Of a stretch of DNA of 64,000 nt, positions 11,901 to 24,110 are shown one piece after another; positions within the stretch are counted from its first letter, which is position 1, and the number at the start of each line of letters is the position of its first letter. The DNA is from Epiperipatus broadwayi (taxonomy: Eukaryota; Onychophora; Udeonychophora; Euonychophora; Peripatidae): NCBI GenBank assembly GCA_028023455.1, contig JAQFVV010012396.1, positions 22,006,750 to 22,070,749 of the forward strand. Reading direction: 5' to 3'. Both the position numbers and the translations under genes were made by a program. Below the pieces are notes generated by a model. That model ran no database searches. It was not told the origin of the DNA and saw only the letters and a program-made list of their open reading frames with translations.

Positions 11901-12406
11901 AAATAGAGGGATTTGAACTTAGGATTTTTCAGTCTATATCCATTCTCCACTTCACCTTAAACAACCAACACATATGGCTACATAATGTGAAAAAGATACG
12001 TAATCCCCAATACACATATTTCATGCAGAATTAGCACTAATCAATTGGGCCAGATCATAATCTCTACACTTATATACAATCAGTGTTTAGCTTATATTAA
12101 GATAGCAATTCCTTGAACTTTAATGGGCAGGCTTTAATCTTCTCTACCTTCTAATTATTTAACCAGAAAGTTGAGAAGATTGAAGCCTGTTTATTAAACT
12201 TTCAGGAACTGGTAACTTAATATAAGCCAAGCACTCATTGTATATATATATATGAGGGAGTGGAAGATTGTAATATGGTCCAACTGATAAGTGCTGATTC
12301 TGCATGAAATACATATATTGGGTATGTGATCATGTACGTCGAGTGTTTGAGATAGAGTGGATGACAAATATAGACTTAAAAATCCTAGGTTCAAATCCCT
12401 CTATTT
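11901..12406. mobile_element. foldback element with tRNA-like outer ends
   Basis: Two arms of about 250 bp (11901-12153 and 12162-12406) are inverted copies, estimated by eye at 75-80% identity plus indels, around a centre near 12157. Matching blocks include GAGGGATTTGAAC at the outer tips and TTTCATGCAGAAT and AAGCCTG inside. The outer end of the right arm carries a B box, GGTTCAAATCC (12388-12398), with a box-A-like GATAGAGTGGATGA about 35 bases upstream. The left arm carries the mirror image on the minus strand. This gives two tRNA-like domains pointing away from each other. Inverted duplication of a tRNA-derived SINE would explain it. Confidence 0.65.
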
Positions 12407-13689
12407 AATAATAATTATTGGAAGTCAGAATTTAATGCATTTATCTCTTAAAAATTATTTATGTCTTTTTTAAAAAAAGTTAAGCTAATTCATTTGCTCA
12501 AATATTTCTAATTAAAATTAAAAAGAAGAGAGTGTTAGAAATGTTAAATTCCATTTTTAAATAAATGCATGGCCCATTTTTTTTATTTTTTTTCTTGGAA
12601 TTGTGATTTCTAAATAAATTATAAGAACAGGACTCCTTTTGTAAAAATACTTAACAATATTGATTCTGCCCGTAGTAATAGAATTCAATTGCGAATTGTT
12701 TTTTTTTTTTAATATAGAGAAGCCCTTATAGTTTTGTATATAACATACCTTCTTGATGCTTAGAAATTACAATGCTTTAAGGTTATATATGTGCATATTG
12801 TTTGACCAAAAAAAGCATAATTGTATAGTCTGTTACTCAGCAGGACAAAATATTAATACAATAGTAATGATTTGCCTAATTAAACTCCCCCCCCCCACTG
12901 GAAATAATTCATAAACATTTAACTTTTGAATTCGCCATGCAAAGAAATCACTTTTACATTTTGAGATATAATTTTATAGATAAGTATAAGTGTATGTTTA
13001 ATTACTTAAAAGGTGATACCTATTAAAACACTGGAATGATAACTTAGCACAAAAGTTTCTTTACATTGATTGAAATGAAATGTTTTTTTCAACTGTTGGA
13101 ATCAGCATAGAATATTTGTCAGAATTATCAGATCAGACAGAAAGCGGTAGGTTGGGTAACTTTTAAACTACTCATATGACTTAATTTCTATATTGGATTA
13201 TTTGCTATTTTTGTGGCAATTAAAATATGGAAAGAGGGAGTTATAAATGTCATAACCTTGCTATTTTTAAAAAATATGTTGTACAAAAATATACCACATC
13301 CTTTAGAGATTGTGAATGCAGCAAGGCTGATAAAATTTCTTAATAGGTACAAAATAGATTTTACTTAAACTAGATAATAATTATTATAATTTTCAGTATT
13401 TAATTATGACAGAAGATGAGTAATTTTAATATAAAAATTATAATCCTCATATTAATTCATTTTTTTTTTCATAGCCAGTGTTATTTCGATTCTAAATGAA
13501 TAAAATAATAAAAAGGTAGTATTATAATTATTAAATGCATTTATCTAAAAAATGGTATAGAAAATAAATGCATTACCATCACATTGGTTATATATCTCAA
13601 ATTCTATCATTTTATTTATTATATATGCTACAAGTAGATATAAATAAGAAATAACATTCATGTAAATTAAAAATATTAATATCATATTG
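12407..13689. other. AT-rich noncoding stretch
   Basis: No gene seen. A run of ten C residues near 12888 is unusual for such AT-rich DNA. Confidence 0.4.
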
Positions 13690-14065
13690 GAATAAAAATA
13701 TTTAATTACAGATTTAAAAATAATAGAGATAATTTTATTTATATTAAATGCTTTTATTGACTGTGCTCTACAAAGAAATAAAATAAATGTTTCTTCAATC
13801 ACAATTGGAGTTTTTATATTTAACTTGAAATAAAAGCATGAGGGGTGGGCAGAAATTAATTAAGTGAATCTCTTGTTATAAAAAATAGGGAGTGAATTAA
13901 TTAATTTCTAGTCTTCCCCTTTCACATGTGTTTATTGCAAGTTAATTCTAAAAACTTTAGTTATGGTTAAAAAAACAATTATTTTATTTCTTTTTAGTAC
14001 ACAGACAATAAAAGCATTTAATATAATAAAAATTATATCCATTGTTTTTAAGTTTTTGTTATTGG
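13690..14065. mobile_element. foldback element
   Basis: Two imperfect inverted arms meet near 13886. The centre contains the perfect pair GAAATTAATTAA / TTAATTAATTTC, flanked by GGGG and TCCCC. Further out, ATTTTATTTCTTTKTAG and CAATAAAAGCATTTAATAT occur on one strand in one arm and reversed in the other. Arm length is about 170-180 bp by eye. There is no coding capacity. It shares no obvious core with the other foldbacks here. Confidence 0.6.
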
Positions 14066-15342
14066 CACAGTAAATGAAAATATAAAATATAGTACATATG
14101 ATTTTACTTTAAATCAATATTACACATTTAATGTGCATAAGTCATTAGATATTTTTGCAGTTAGCTAACATATATACTCTTAATGCATGTATTATATTTG
14201 GTATGTGTATATAATTACACATGTATAATAGATCAGTAACTGCATTTTTTATTTAAAATTGTTTGATAGTTTTTATTTTAAAACAAGGGTTTGACTTAAT
14301 TAATTAATTAAAATAATTAATACTCAGTTCTTATACATATATAATTACATTAAAAGTTTAAAATGATTAAAAATGCTATTAAATTGAAAGATAAAATATT
14401 TATACTGCTCTGTCATGATTTTATTTAAACAAATCAAAGTTCTACAAATAATTGTTAACCATGATATATGAAGTTATTAAATATTTTAATATTTTCTTGC
14501 CCTATGTTTTATATCTATAAAACTTGTTGACATACTGAAAAGTTAAGTGTTTCAAATAGATTAGGCTCATATAACTTAGTTATATATCAATTTTCAAGCA
14601 ATTCTATTGAATTTAAACATATTAAAACTTGATTTTAAAATTTTATACTAACTTGAAAAAGATCAAAAGTTAACAAAGAAAACAATTTTTCAACTTCAAA
14701 AAGAGCATTTAATAATAAAACAAGCATTAGTATAATTAATATTACAAATACTTAGCTGCATCAATAAATACTTTACTGTTTATTTCATTGATTTTGTTGA
14801 TTGCTATACATAATCTTATAATAAAAGTTGTTCATTATCTAGGGTTATCTATTATAATTTTTGTAATAAATGGATATCAATTTATAAACTATTATAGTTA
14901 TACACACATTCCTAATCAGTTTCTGAATTTGTTCTTTATCATTGAATATTTTGATTTTAATATGAAACAAACATATTTATATATTTAGAATTTACATTTT
15001 ATTCCATTTTACTAATCAAGTTAATACTCTGAAATTAAAAAAAATTTCTGCAATTTTGAGTCCAACACTTATTTTTTGTGTAGTTATATACATAAAGATA
15101 TGGTATCAGTTTCATATATTTTAAAGGCAATAGTTTTATGCCAAGTATAGGTCCTTTTAATCTTTTTACTGAGAAGTTTAATATCAATAAATAAAGGATA
15201 AAGCCAAAAGATAGTGTAAAAAAGATATGTTATATAGTCTGGTGTACAATTATTGTGTGAGCTTACAATAGAGAACTTACTAAAAAATGAAAAAAACAGT
15301 TCATCTATGTATCCAACTGGATACAATATATATATATATATA
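14066..15342. other. AT-rich noncoding stretch
   Basis: No gene seen. It ends in a (TA)n tract (about 15328-15345) that borders the Penelope-like inverted repeat. Confidence 0.4.
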
Positions 15343-15846
15343 TAATTGAATATTTATAAATACAGTAAACATATATTTTAAAAATTTTATCCTCTTAGCA
15401 GTGCTTTCGACTATCCTTCTAGTCTTTGTCAACTAACACTTTGAAAGGCTAACCTTCTTACAATTCCATGATCTTAACATTTTCTGCCTGCCTGTTAATT
15501 AGGTCATGTTTGTATTTGTATATTAGCAAAGCTTCTTTTATTTTTCTTTTGTTATTTTTTTTCAATTTGAAATATTTTAATGTTGTTGAAATTTAAGCTA
15601 AAATTATAAATACATGAATTATTATGATCATGAAAAATGGATGCTGAAACATTATTATCTACTTTGCAATTTTGATTCTATTTCTGAACTTTTTTAACAG
15701 CAGCAAGTGCCCTTTAGTTCTTTTTTCAATGTGCATTTTGATTTACCTATATATACACTACCACACCTACATATCCCTTTATAAATGATATAATTTTTAT
15801 TTATAAATGAAGTTTTATCTTTAGAATTATTTATTAATTTGTTTAA

Positions 15847-16568
15847 CCCTTAAGTTGTAGAAACTCCAATTGGATGAGTGAGTTAAAACTTTAAACTTTT
15901 GATTGGTCAATTACAGAATCAGCAGTAAAAATATATTCATCTTTTAATATTCATTTTAGTTTCATTTGTAAAAAGTATATTAATAATTTGTCAGATTATG
16001 AAAGTGAATGAAAGTTTTTTTCAAAAATAAATTTATATTTATAATTATAAAAATATTCAATAGCAGAAGATCTAAAAAGAAAGTCCATAACAAATTAGAA
16101 AGTGCTGCAGATGTCATTGATTTCTTTCTCAATTTTATATTGTGTAAAAGTAAATCATTTTTACTAAAATCTTAACTATTTTTTTTTAAATAATTTTATT
16201 TTCTGCATATTTTATCTAAATAATTTATAACATGTTAAAAAATACCTTTAAAATGATTTAAAACTTACATTTTCAAAATGAAAACAAAGAAGTTGGAGCG
16301 GTGAAAATTATTGACAGGCACTCTTTTTTGTCCTATATGAGCAACAACCAATCAGTGCCTAGGAAAACCTGCCTTCTTCCTTTGTTAAAACTTAAAATTT
16401 GAATATTATTGATTTTTACTTGTAAAATAATTTGAGAAAGGGCAGCATCATATGGTACTTTTTTAAGCTTTAAAATAAGCATAATTTCACTACAGTAACA
16501 TAAAAACTGACAGAATTTGAGTGATTTGAAGCCATTCCCAACTCAGGACCATGAATTCCATTAAAGAG
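15847..16568. mobile_element. piggyBac-type MITE (TTAA target)
   Basis: A 722-bp insertion is flanked by TTAA at 15843-15846 and 16569-16572. It starts CCCTTAA and ends with the reverse complement of CTCTTTAA, matching the CCC-rich tips of piggyBac-family elements. The related Penelope arm at 17105-18058 has a single TTAA at the equivalent place (near 17548) with the flanking bases joined, an intact empty site. That comparison shows the precise insertion and duplication directly. No transposase frame is present, so movement needed a transposase from elsewhere. Confidence 0.8.
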
Positions 16569-16727
16569 TTAATGTAGGAGGTGTGTAAAATAAATCTTTC
16601 TTATAAAATTTACTTGATCATTTGAAATGTATGATATTAATATCCATATTTTTTATTAGCAGGATGATCAATATTATTATTAAAATTGTTATTCTTATAT
16701 CTCATATTAAAATCTTTAGAAACATTT

Positions 16728-16830
<103 letters not shown>

Positions 16831-17104
16831 TATAATTGTAACTAACATTTAACAATTCATTCGAATATATTTCAATATTTTTACCTTTATTCAATAAATG
16901 TTTGCAAAGACTATTTTTAAATAAGAAAGAATTTAAACCTGCCATTTTATGTGACATTGGCACTCTTGATTTATATGAAATATAATCTTTTTCTACTATT
17001 AGTTTAATGGACATACAGTAATCCAGCATACATTGATTTCTAGTTATTTTAAGATCAAGAAATTGAATGCACATTAAATGTTCATCTGTTTTTATCCATT
17101 TTAA

Positions 17105-18058
17105 CATTTAATGTGTGTTCAATTTCTTGATCTTAAAATAACTAGAAATCAATGTATGCTGGATTACTGCATGGCCATTGAACCAATAGAAAAAGAGGTT
17201 ATATTCCATTAAAATTAAGAATGTCAATGTCACATAAAATGGCAGGTTTGAAGTCTTTCTTATTTAGAAATAATAGTGTTTGTAAATATTTATCAGATAA
17301 AGGCAAAAATATTGAAATATATTTTAATGAATTGTTAAATGATGGTTATAATTATAATCATATATATATATAATGTTATTAAAGATTTGAATACAAGATA
17401 TAAGAATAAAAATTTTAATAATAATATCGACCCTTCTGCTAATAAAAAAATATGGATAGCAATACCATACATTTCAAATGATCAAGTAAATTTTATAAGG
17501 ACGATTTATAAAGGTATATGTGATATTGCATTTTATACACCTACATTAAACAAAGTAATAAATAATTCTAAAGATAAAACCTCATTTATAAATAAAAATA
17601 TATATCATTTATAAATGGATAAGTAGGTGTGATAGTGTATATATAGGTAAAACAAAATGTACATTGGAAAAAAGAACTAAAGAGCACTTGCTGTTGTTAA
17701 AAAGAATTCAAAAATCAAATCAAAATTGCAAAGTAGATAATAATGTTTCAGCATCCATCTTTCACAACTATAATAATTCATTTATTTATAGTTTTAACTT
17801 CAATTACAACAATATTAAAATATTGAAAATTGAAAAAAGTAACAACAAAAAAATAAAATAAAACCAGCTATGCTAATATACAAATGCAAACATGACTTAA
17901 TTAACAGGCAAGCAGCAAACGTTAAGATCACATAATTGTGGGAAGGTTAGTCTTTCAAAGTGTTAGTTGACAAAGACTACAAGGATAGTCGAAAGTGCTT
18001 CTAAGTGAATAATTTTTTAGAATATATCTGATGACTGTATTTATAAACATTCAATTAT
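17105..18058 (+). pseudogene. Penelope-like element, right arm with GIY-YIG domain
   Basis: The plus-strand copy starts 24 bp from the left arm, head to head with it. Reading frames drift across several frameshifts and stops. In order they give the RT tail (VQFLDLKITRNQ), a segment with NKKIWIAIPYISNDQ, then a lysine-rich stretch with NNSKDKTSF. After a frameshift near 17610 comes a GIY-YIG nuclease signature, CDSVYIGKT, followed by LEKRTKEH (about 17620-17700). RT followed by a C-terminal GIY-YIG nuclease identifies endonuclease-positive Penelope-like elements. The catalytic RT core is absent, so this is a 5'-truncated, inactive copy. The outer edge ends in ATTCAATTAT, as does the left arm. 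Confidence 0.75.
17963..18004 (+). ncRNA. possible decayed hammerhead in Penelope tail
   Basis: A perfect stem GACTA-caagga-TAGTC is followed directly by GAAA, as in stem II plus the GAAA of a hammerhead. TTAG upstream and CTAA downstream could form stem I. The core reads TTGACAAA instead of CUGANGA, with substitutions and an extra base, so it would not be active. The left arm has the same features on the minus strand near 15395-15440. Penelope-like elements are known to carry hammerheads, which makes the remnant plausible but unproven. Confidence 0.35.
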
Positions 18059-19568
18059 GTAATTACGTATATTGCTTTGAAGAAGTACAGATATTGAATT
18101 ATAATATTATATATATATATATATATATATTGTAACCGTTCGATTGTTGTCCCCACTACATAACATCACCAAAACATAAGTGCGCTAAGAATTGTAACCA
18201 AAAGCATATTATGCTATCTATATTATGCACCAAAGACCACAACCAACATCTGGAGCAACTTACCACAGACCAAACCAATGATATAACATAAACTTTTATG
18301 ATTTAATTTGATCGCAGCCAGGGTGTACCGTGAAGACCTATCATAGTAGTATGATAAAATACATTAAACAAATTATAAGTATGTAATGTTATTATCTTTC
18401 AAACCTTAATTTGCGATTTTCATTGTATGAGACCCGATGGCCGACCATGTACAAGATGGCATAATTTGTGGAACTACATAAGATTATGAAATTTTAAACC
18501 ATCTATATGATTTTTAATACAAATGCTAGTCCAGGTAAAGCTTTGCAATAAATAAACATAAATACTTGGGTTCTTTTTTTTATAGTTTACTATATCACTG
18601 AGACTCTTATTATACTGACAAATGACAATTTAAAAACGTTAAGTAAATATATTCAATCATGTCATTATCTGGTAAATCTGTTTACAGGTTTAATAATCAA
18701 TTTATATTGTATACTAGAATCAACTACGCAAAGCTAAAATGATGGAAAAGGTAAATGGGATTTTATTGTACCTTACACATCATAAACTACCAAAGACGAA
18801 AAGCATCCAAATGTTTTCTCAAAATATCACTAAACTCTTATATCATGTTGACGATAGTATGTACTTCAATGTATGCTCTATCCAAGGTTTATGATTTCTG
18901 ATTTTACGAATGACAAATAGCAACGGCACAGTAAGTTTAATTATAAATCAACGTTTATTTACAAATTTATGAATAATAAGTAATTAATTCCAATGTTATA
19001 ATTAAAGACATAAATAAACAAATAAAATAAATAAATTATAATTCCATCGACTTTCTTCAATAACATATCATAGGTACGGTTTTTAAAAACTTAATCATAC
19101 CTTATATTTCAATTTGATATAATGAATGTATTGAGGAAATTATACTAAGTTCAACATCAACTCATGAAACATCCAATGTCATTTCCAGATTCAATAAATC
19201 TATACCGTAAACTTATAATAATATAATAAATAATATTATATCTGTAGGATTTAGCTATAATGCAATCATTAAATAAAGTGAAAATTTAAACTTACATTCA
19301 GGTAAATAATAATCAACCAACAGTTAATTATTATGAAGTAAATTGAATAGAATGTCCTGCTACAATTTAATAATCTAACTTATAAATTATACTTACAAAT
19401 GGAAGAAGATGATTTAGCAGAATAACTAAAATACTTTGCCCAACTTATATCTATGAAGTAAAACCATATTCCTGTGGATGCATTCATCTGCACATAGGAA
19501 TTAAATAACACTAAACGCTTTGTGGATTTATACACCATCATAAAGTAATAAGTATAATTACACAATTC

Positions 19569-19656
19569 CGCGGATTAACTACCAGCACAGGAATGAGTGT
19601 AAAATACAAAAAAAAAAAGGCAATTAAGTAATCTGCGGATTAACCACCGGCACAGA
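19569..19656. repeat. duplicated CGGATTAAC motif
   Basis: CGGATTAACTACCAGCACAG and CGGATTAACCACCGGCACAG occur about 68 bp apart in the same orientation, differing at two positions. An A-rich run lies between. It appears to be a local duplication within the candidate element. Confidence 0.6.
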
Positions 19657-20107
19657 TTAATGCCTTTTAACATTATAAAACAACATTACTATTTACTTCA
19701 CATTAAAGTGCAAAATCATCCTCCTCAGTTATTCTGACCATTCAGAAAACACTAACATTTTAGCAAATGTGGGTTCTTGCATAATAAAATGTTACACTAA
19801 TCAGGACAACTAATGTACCATCTTATCTTGCTTAAAATAAAACATATGTAATATAATATAAGTAATATTAGTATAGGAATAGAAATCTGGAAAGACTCAC
19901 AAAATACCTCATGAAAAATTGATACATCTCATAAATTCATTTAGTACTTTTCAAGCTTTTTTGCAAGCGCTATTCTCTTGAATAAATATTTTATTCAACC
20001 CCTATTAATTTAAACTTAATAAAATATAACTTATGAACTTCACATGCAAGTTCATATAACGATAAAATTAAAGTAATGCATTATTCATCAAATACATAAA
20101 ATCTAAC

Positions 20108-20222
20108 AGGTGTGTGTGTGATATAAATTAAATTTATAGCATTTTATAGTTCAATACATGAATTCTAGCAGGTGTATGTATCACAAATTAAATTGTATAG
20201 CATTTTATAACTACAAATATGA
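20108..20222. repeat. imperfect tandem duplication, unit about 58 bp
   Basis: Two adjacent units share AGGTGTRTGT and ATAGCATTTTATA in the same order, with several differences between them. Confidence 0.6.
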
Positions 20223-21609
20223 TCCGTGAAATCCATGTACGATATGTCGAACAATAAATATACAAAGTAATAGCTACAATTACAGTTGAATTCCATACAT
20301 GTAATTTTATCCATTTGTATTAGTTATTATAAGCACTATTAGATTAACAATTTTACGTGGCTCCATAAACATGAAACAATTCCAAAACATGACACGCAGA
20401 GTTTAAATGAAAATGTTTTTTCATAAGTTATTAATTTCTACATTTCTCTATTAAAACTGTTCCAAGTTTATCACATCCATGCTAATATTTATTTATCCAT
20501 GCTTAAATCTAGGAATACTAATTATAGCAATTAATTTAATCATTCCAAACTGACGATAAAATTAGAAAATAGCTTTGATTAATTATTTGAAGACTGTTTT
20601 TATTATCCAAATGGTAAACAAATTAACTAGCAAATATATTACTGGAATTGCAAAGTTAAATATCAATCAATACTATATTTTTTATTAAAATTATAAACGG
20701 AAATATTAAACTATGTTAATAACTTTAACATTTTACTTTAATTTAAACTTCTTCTTTTTTAAAAAGCAAATTTTCATATTTATAAAATTTCTGTAATTAA
20801 AATACTTATTTAATTTTTCCAAATTGTAGAATAATAAATATTTTAAAACATACCAAAATCTTGCAATTAATTCTGCTTTTAAACTGGAAAGCTCCGACAT
20901 ATTTCAAATGTAATATTGGAAAATTATTACTGGCGATTTGATCCACCTGCCTAGCGACTTGAACAGACTTTTAAATTTAGCAATTCATCTTATTATTAAA
21001 TACCACTATGTTATTTTTATGTTTATAGAAAACTTTGTGGTAATCCGTTTACTTGTTAACTATTTTAAAATAAGCTTATCATATTTACACCATTTGTCTT
21101 TTACCATTTTCTTTTCTTTTTCTCCCCAAAAAGCAACACTATCAGACAATCTTTTTTTTAATTCGCGCTCCTTTCTTTTTTACATTGAAACGCATACGTA
21201 ATTACTGTATTTATTTTTATTAATTAAATTTAATTGAACAAATGGTTTTTTTTTATTCAATGGAAATAATTTTTAAGACCATTTTAAACAAATAAAAATT
21301 ATTATTATTTTTAATAATATTTTACCAAATTTAATGTGTTGTCAAAATTTTTAAAAAGTTAAACATTTTGATATGAATTAGTATATGGAAAGAAGCAATT
21401 TAAATTTATTAAAATAATATAGACAACAAGTAAGGCAAAACATTACCCATTCTCTCTAATAAATTATTTTGAATATAAGAGAGTAATCTGTTCAAAGTGC
21501 AAATCAAGCCAATCAAATCACCAAAAGAAGACAGAGAAATTTTTATACCAGTTACATCAATTATTATATTTTATACTAAAATATATGGTTACAATATATA
21601 TATATATTT

Positions 21610-23057
21610 AAGTTAATAATTCTCACAAAAATAAAAGCTTGCCTAAATATCAAATAGATTGAAATTTTTGGCATTGTTTGGTGCTATATATTTTGTAATA
21701 TTACAGTCTTGACCAACTCTATTTAAGTCATATATTGCATGCTTTTTCAATAAAATAAGTATAGAATAGGGAATTTAATTAAAATCAAACCAAAATTAAT
21801 ATAATCATATATTTAGATAATTATATAATTATAATAAAAAAAGTTTATTTATAAAGAGATTGGCAAAATTTGTAATGTTATTCCTAATATGTTAAATTAT
21901 AAAATAAAATTGTACATTTTATAACCTTAATTAATTATTCATTTAAAGTTGCCATCTATTACAAAATAGAGAGAGAAAACTAAATAAAACAATAACTAAA
22001 TAGCTTTTCTTATAAAGTTTTTAATTGCTGTTAAATTTAATCAGAACCATAATTGAATATAATTTTAAAATTAAAAAAAAAAAAAAAATTAAAAACAGAG
22101 TCTAAAGATAAGCAAAGACAAATATAGTCTTGATGAAAGGTTTGCCTTTGCTTAACAAAAAGTTATAAAAGAGAAAGAAGAGACGGAAATCGTATACAAA
22201 ATCTATGGAAAAGCCATATTATATATCTCTGGCACAGTTTAAATTAAAAAAAAAATCAATTCTAATTGCAGAAGTACTTCTTATTGTTTCCGGAAGTTTA
22301 TTATTATAGTACTTGTCAGTACTGACACATAATGAGGCTCTTAGAATGGGACTCTTATTTGAAAAGTACAAACATAAAATGTTATGCTTATCCCAAATAT
22401 ACAAATCAAATAACATGATGTAGTAGTCTTTTTAAATAGAACATAGTGAAATGCAGCTTTATATCTGCCAAACTGTTTTTCCCATTTTCTGCCTTTATCT
22501 AGCCTGCAAGGTCAAGCACCAGGTTAAAGAAATTCAAAAAGTCTCACACTAAAATGAACCAACATAAATTTTGTTATGATTCAGATTATAAATAATCCAC
22601 AGAGAGTAAGCTTACCAAACTCTACTTAGTCAAACCACAGTAAAAATTTATCAATTTATACATGATTATATAGATGGAATTCTGAAAATATGAATATAAT
22701 ATATATTTTAATAATTATTTTTTGGGATGCATATATTATTGAAATCAATTAATTTTTAAATCTATCATTAACAAGGTTCAATAATATACTGTAAGATATA
22801 GATATAATTTTTTAGATATGATTGTATACTTATAATTAACTTTATTTTTTTAAAAAAATATAATATTCATCAAATTTATTATTCTATATGTTTATTTATT
22901 GTTTGAATTTAATCGACAGTATCTAAATAGATTATTAATATGTTTATTTAATTTGTTTGATAGTTGCACATCATTTCTCATTAGTCAACTGAGAAAAGTA
23001 TGATTGTTACTGAGTGAAGTATGATTGTGATGCTAGAGGATAAAATATATGATAAAG
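21610..23057. other. AT-rich noncoding stretch
   Basis: No gene seen. Contains a poly-A run near 22074 and short AT repeats only. Confidence 0.4.
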
Positions 23058-23117
23058 TTTTTCTTTAAAAAAAGTGGCACATTAAATTTTTTCTTTAAAA
23101 AAGGTGGCACATTAAAT
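23058..23117. repeat. tandem duplication of 30 bp
   Basis: Two head-to-tail copies of a 30-bp unit containing AAGTGGCACATTAAAT, differing by about one base, the second reading AGGTGGCAC. Confidence 0.8.
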
Positions 23118-24110
23118 GTAGATATTTAAATTCAAAGCTCTTATATTCTAACAAAATGTTTTTAAACAGATATTAAGTGAGACCTCAAAGGTAAGATTTG
23201 ATGCATGAAAATCAAAAAATATAACTAGGGTGGCTTATATAGGAAACACAATATGGGTTCATTGACAAAGGATATGTTAAATTTAAATAATAAATATATA
23301 ATCCAGAAGTCTTATGAATGTGGTGATGTACAAATCATGTGACTAAGGAAAAGGAAATATCACAATCATCAGTACAAACAATATCATTAAAATTTGCAGC
23401 CTCTTGGAAATAATATGATTATTATGATGGAAAAGAAAAAATGACCAAGAAAAAATCCACTTTTAAAAGTTAAACATAAGTTGCATAATGTCTGTATAAT
23501 AAAGATTTTGAACAACAATAATAAAAAAATTCATATATATTTTTTTTAGTATGATTATTTGCCATCGTGAAATGCTTTCATTTAATTTTTCAGCTAGCTT
23601 TTTTTACCCATGATTTCAAACATTGTCTACCTTTATTTCTCAACTGTATTTATATCTCATAAATATTATTTAATGGAAATAATAAATTTTGCATTTGCTT
23701 TGAGTAATCTTTGTATAGTAAATATATCTGTAGCTTTCATGAAAACCACAATCAAGTTGACCAAAAATATGTTTTTTAGAAAGCCATTTTTCATTTTTGC
23801 ACTTTACATGGAAAATATCACAAATATGTTCTCTTACAGTAATATTTTACATGTCATCATATATGCAAGCTGACCAGCTTATTGATTAGTTTTATGGTCT
23901 GATATTATTCTATTTTCATAATCTCATGAAACGTCTTTCTTAAACTTTTTCAGTGGCATATAGAGATTTAATATATATATATATTTATCATCTCTTCTTT
24001 ATTATGACTCCTTTACTTTGCTTACAGTTTAGTCTGTCCTACATGTCTTCATCAGAGGTACAACATTTAAACATATAATTATATAACCATCATTTTATGT
24101 GTATATATAT

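Larger units (their letters stand above)
18131..21593. mobile_element. candidate TGTAACC...GGTTACA element between TA tracts
   Basis: A (TA)n tract ends at 18130 and the sequence switches to TGTAACCGTT. At 21587-21593 the sequence GGTTACA is followed by a new TA tract. This matches the form of the LTR edges proven elsewhere in the window (TG...CA within TA repeats). The 3463-bp interior has no convincing frame. It could be a large solo LTR or a noncoding derivative. Without a second copy the boundaries are tentative. Confidence 0.3.

Noticed and set aside
24014-24062. Hammerhead-like sequence on the minus strand (CTGATGA followed by AAAC)
   Set aside because: The core CUGAUGA is present, but stem II does not pair and the GAA is TAA; stem I has about two pairs. 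Too weak to call.
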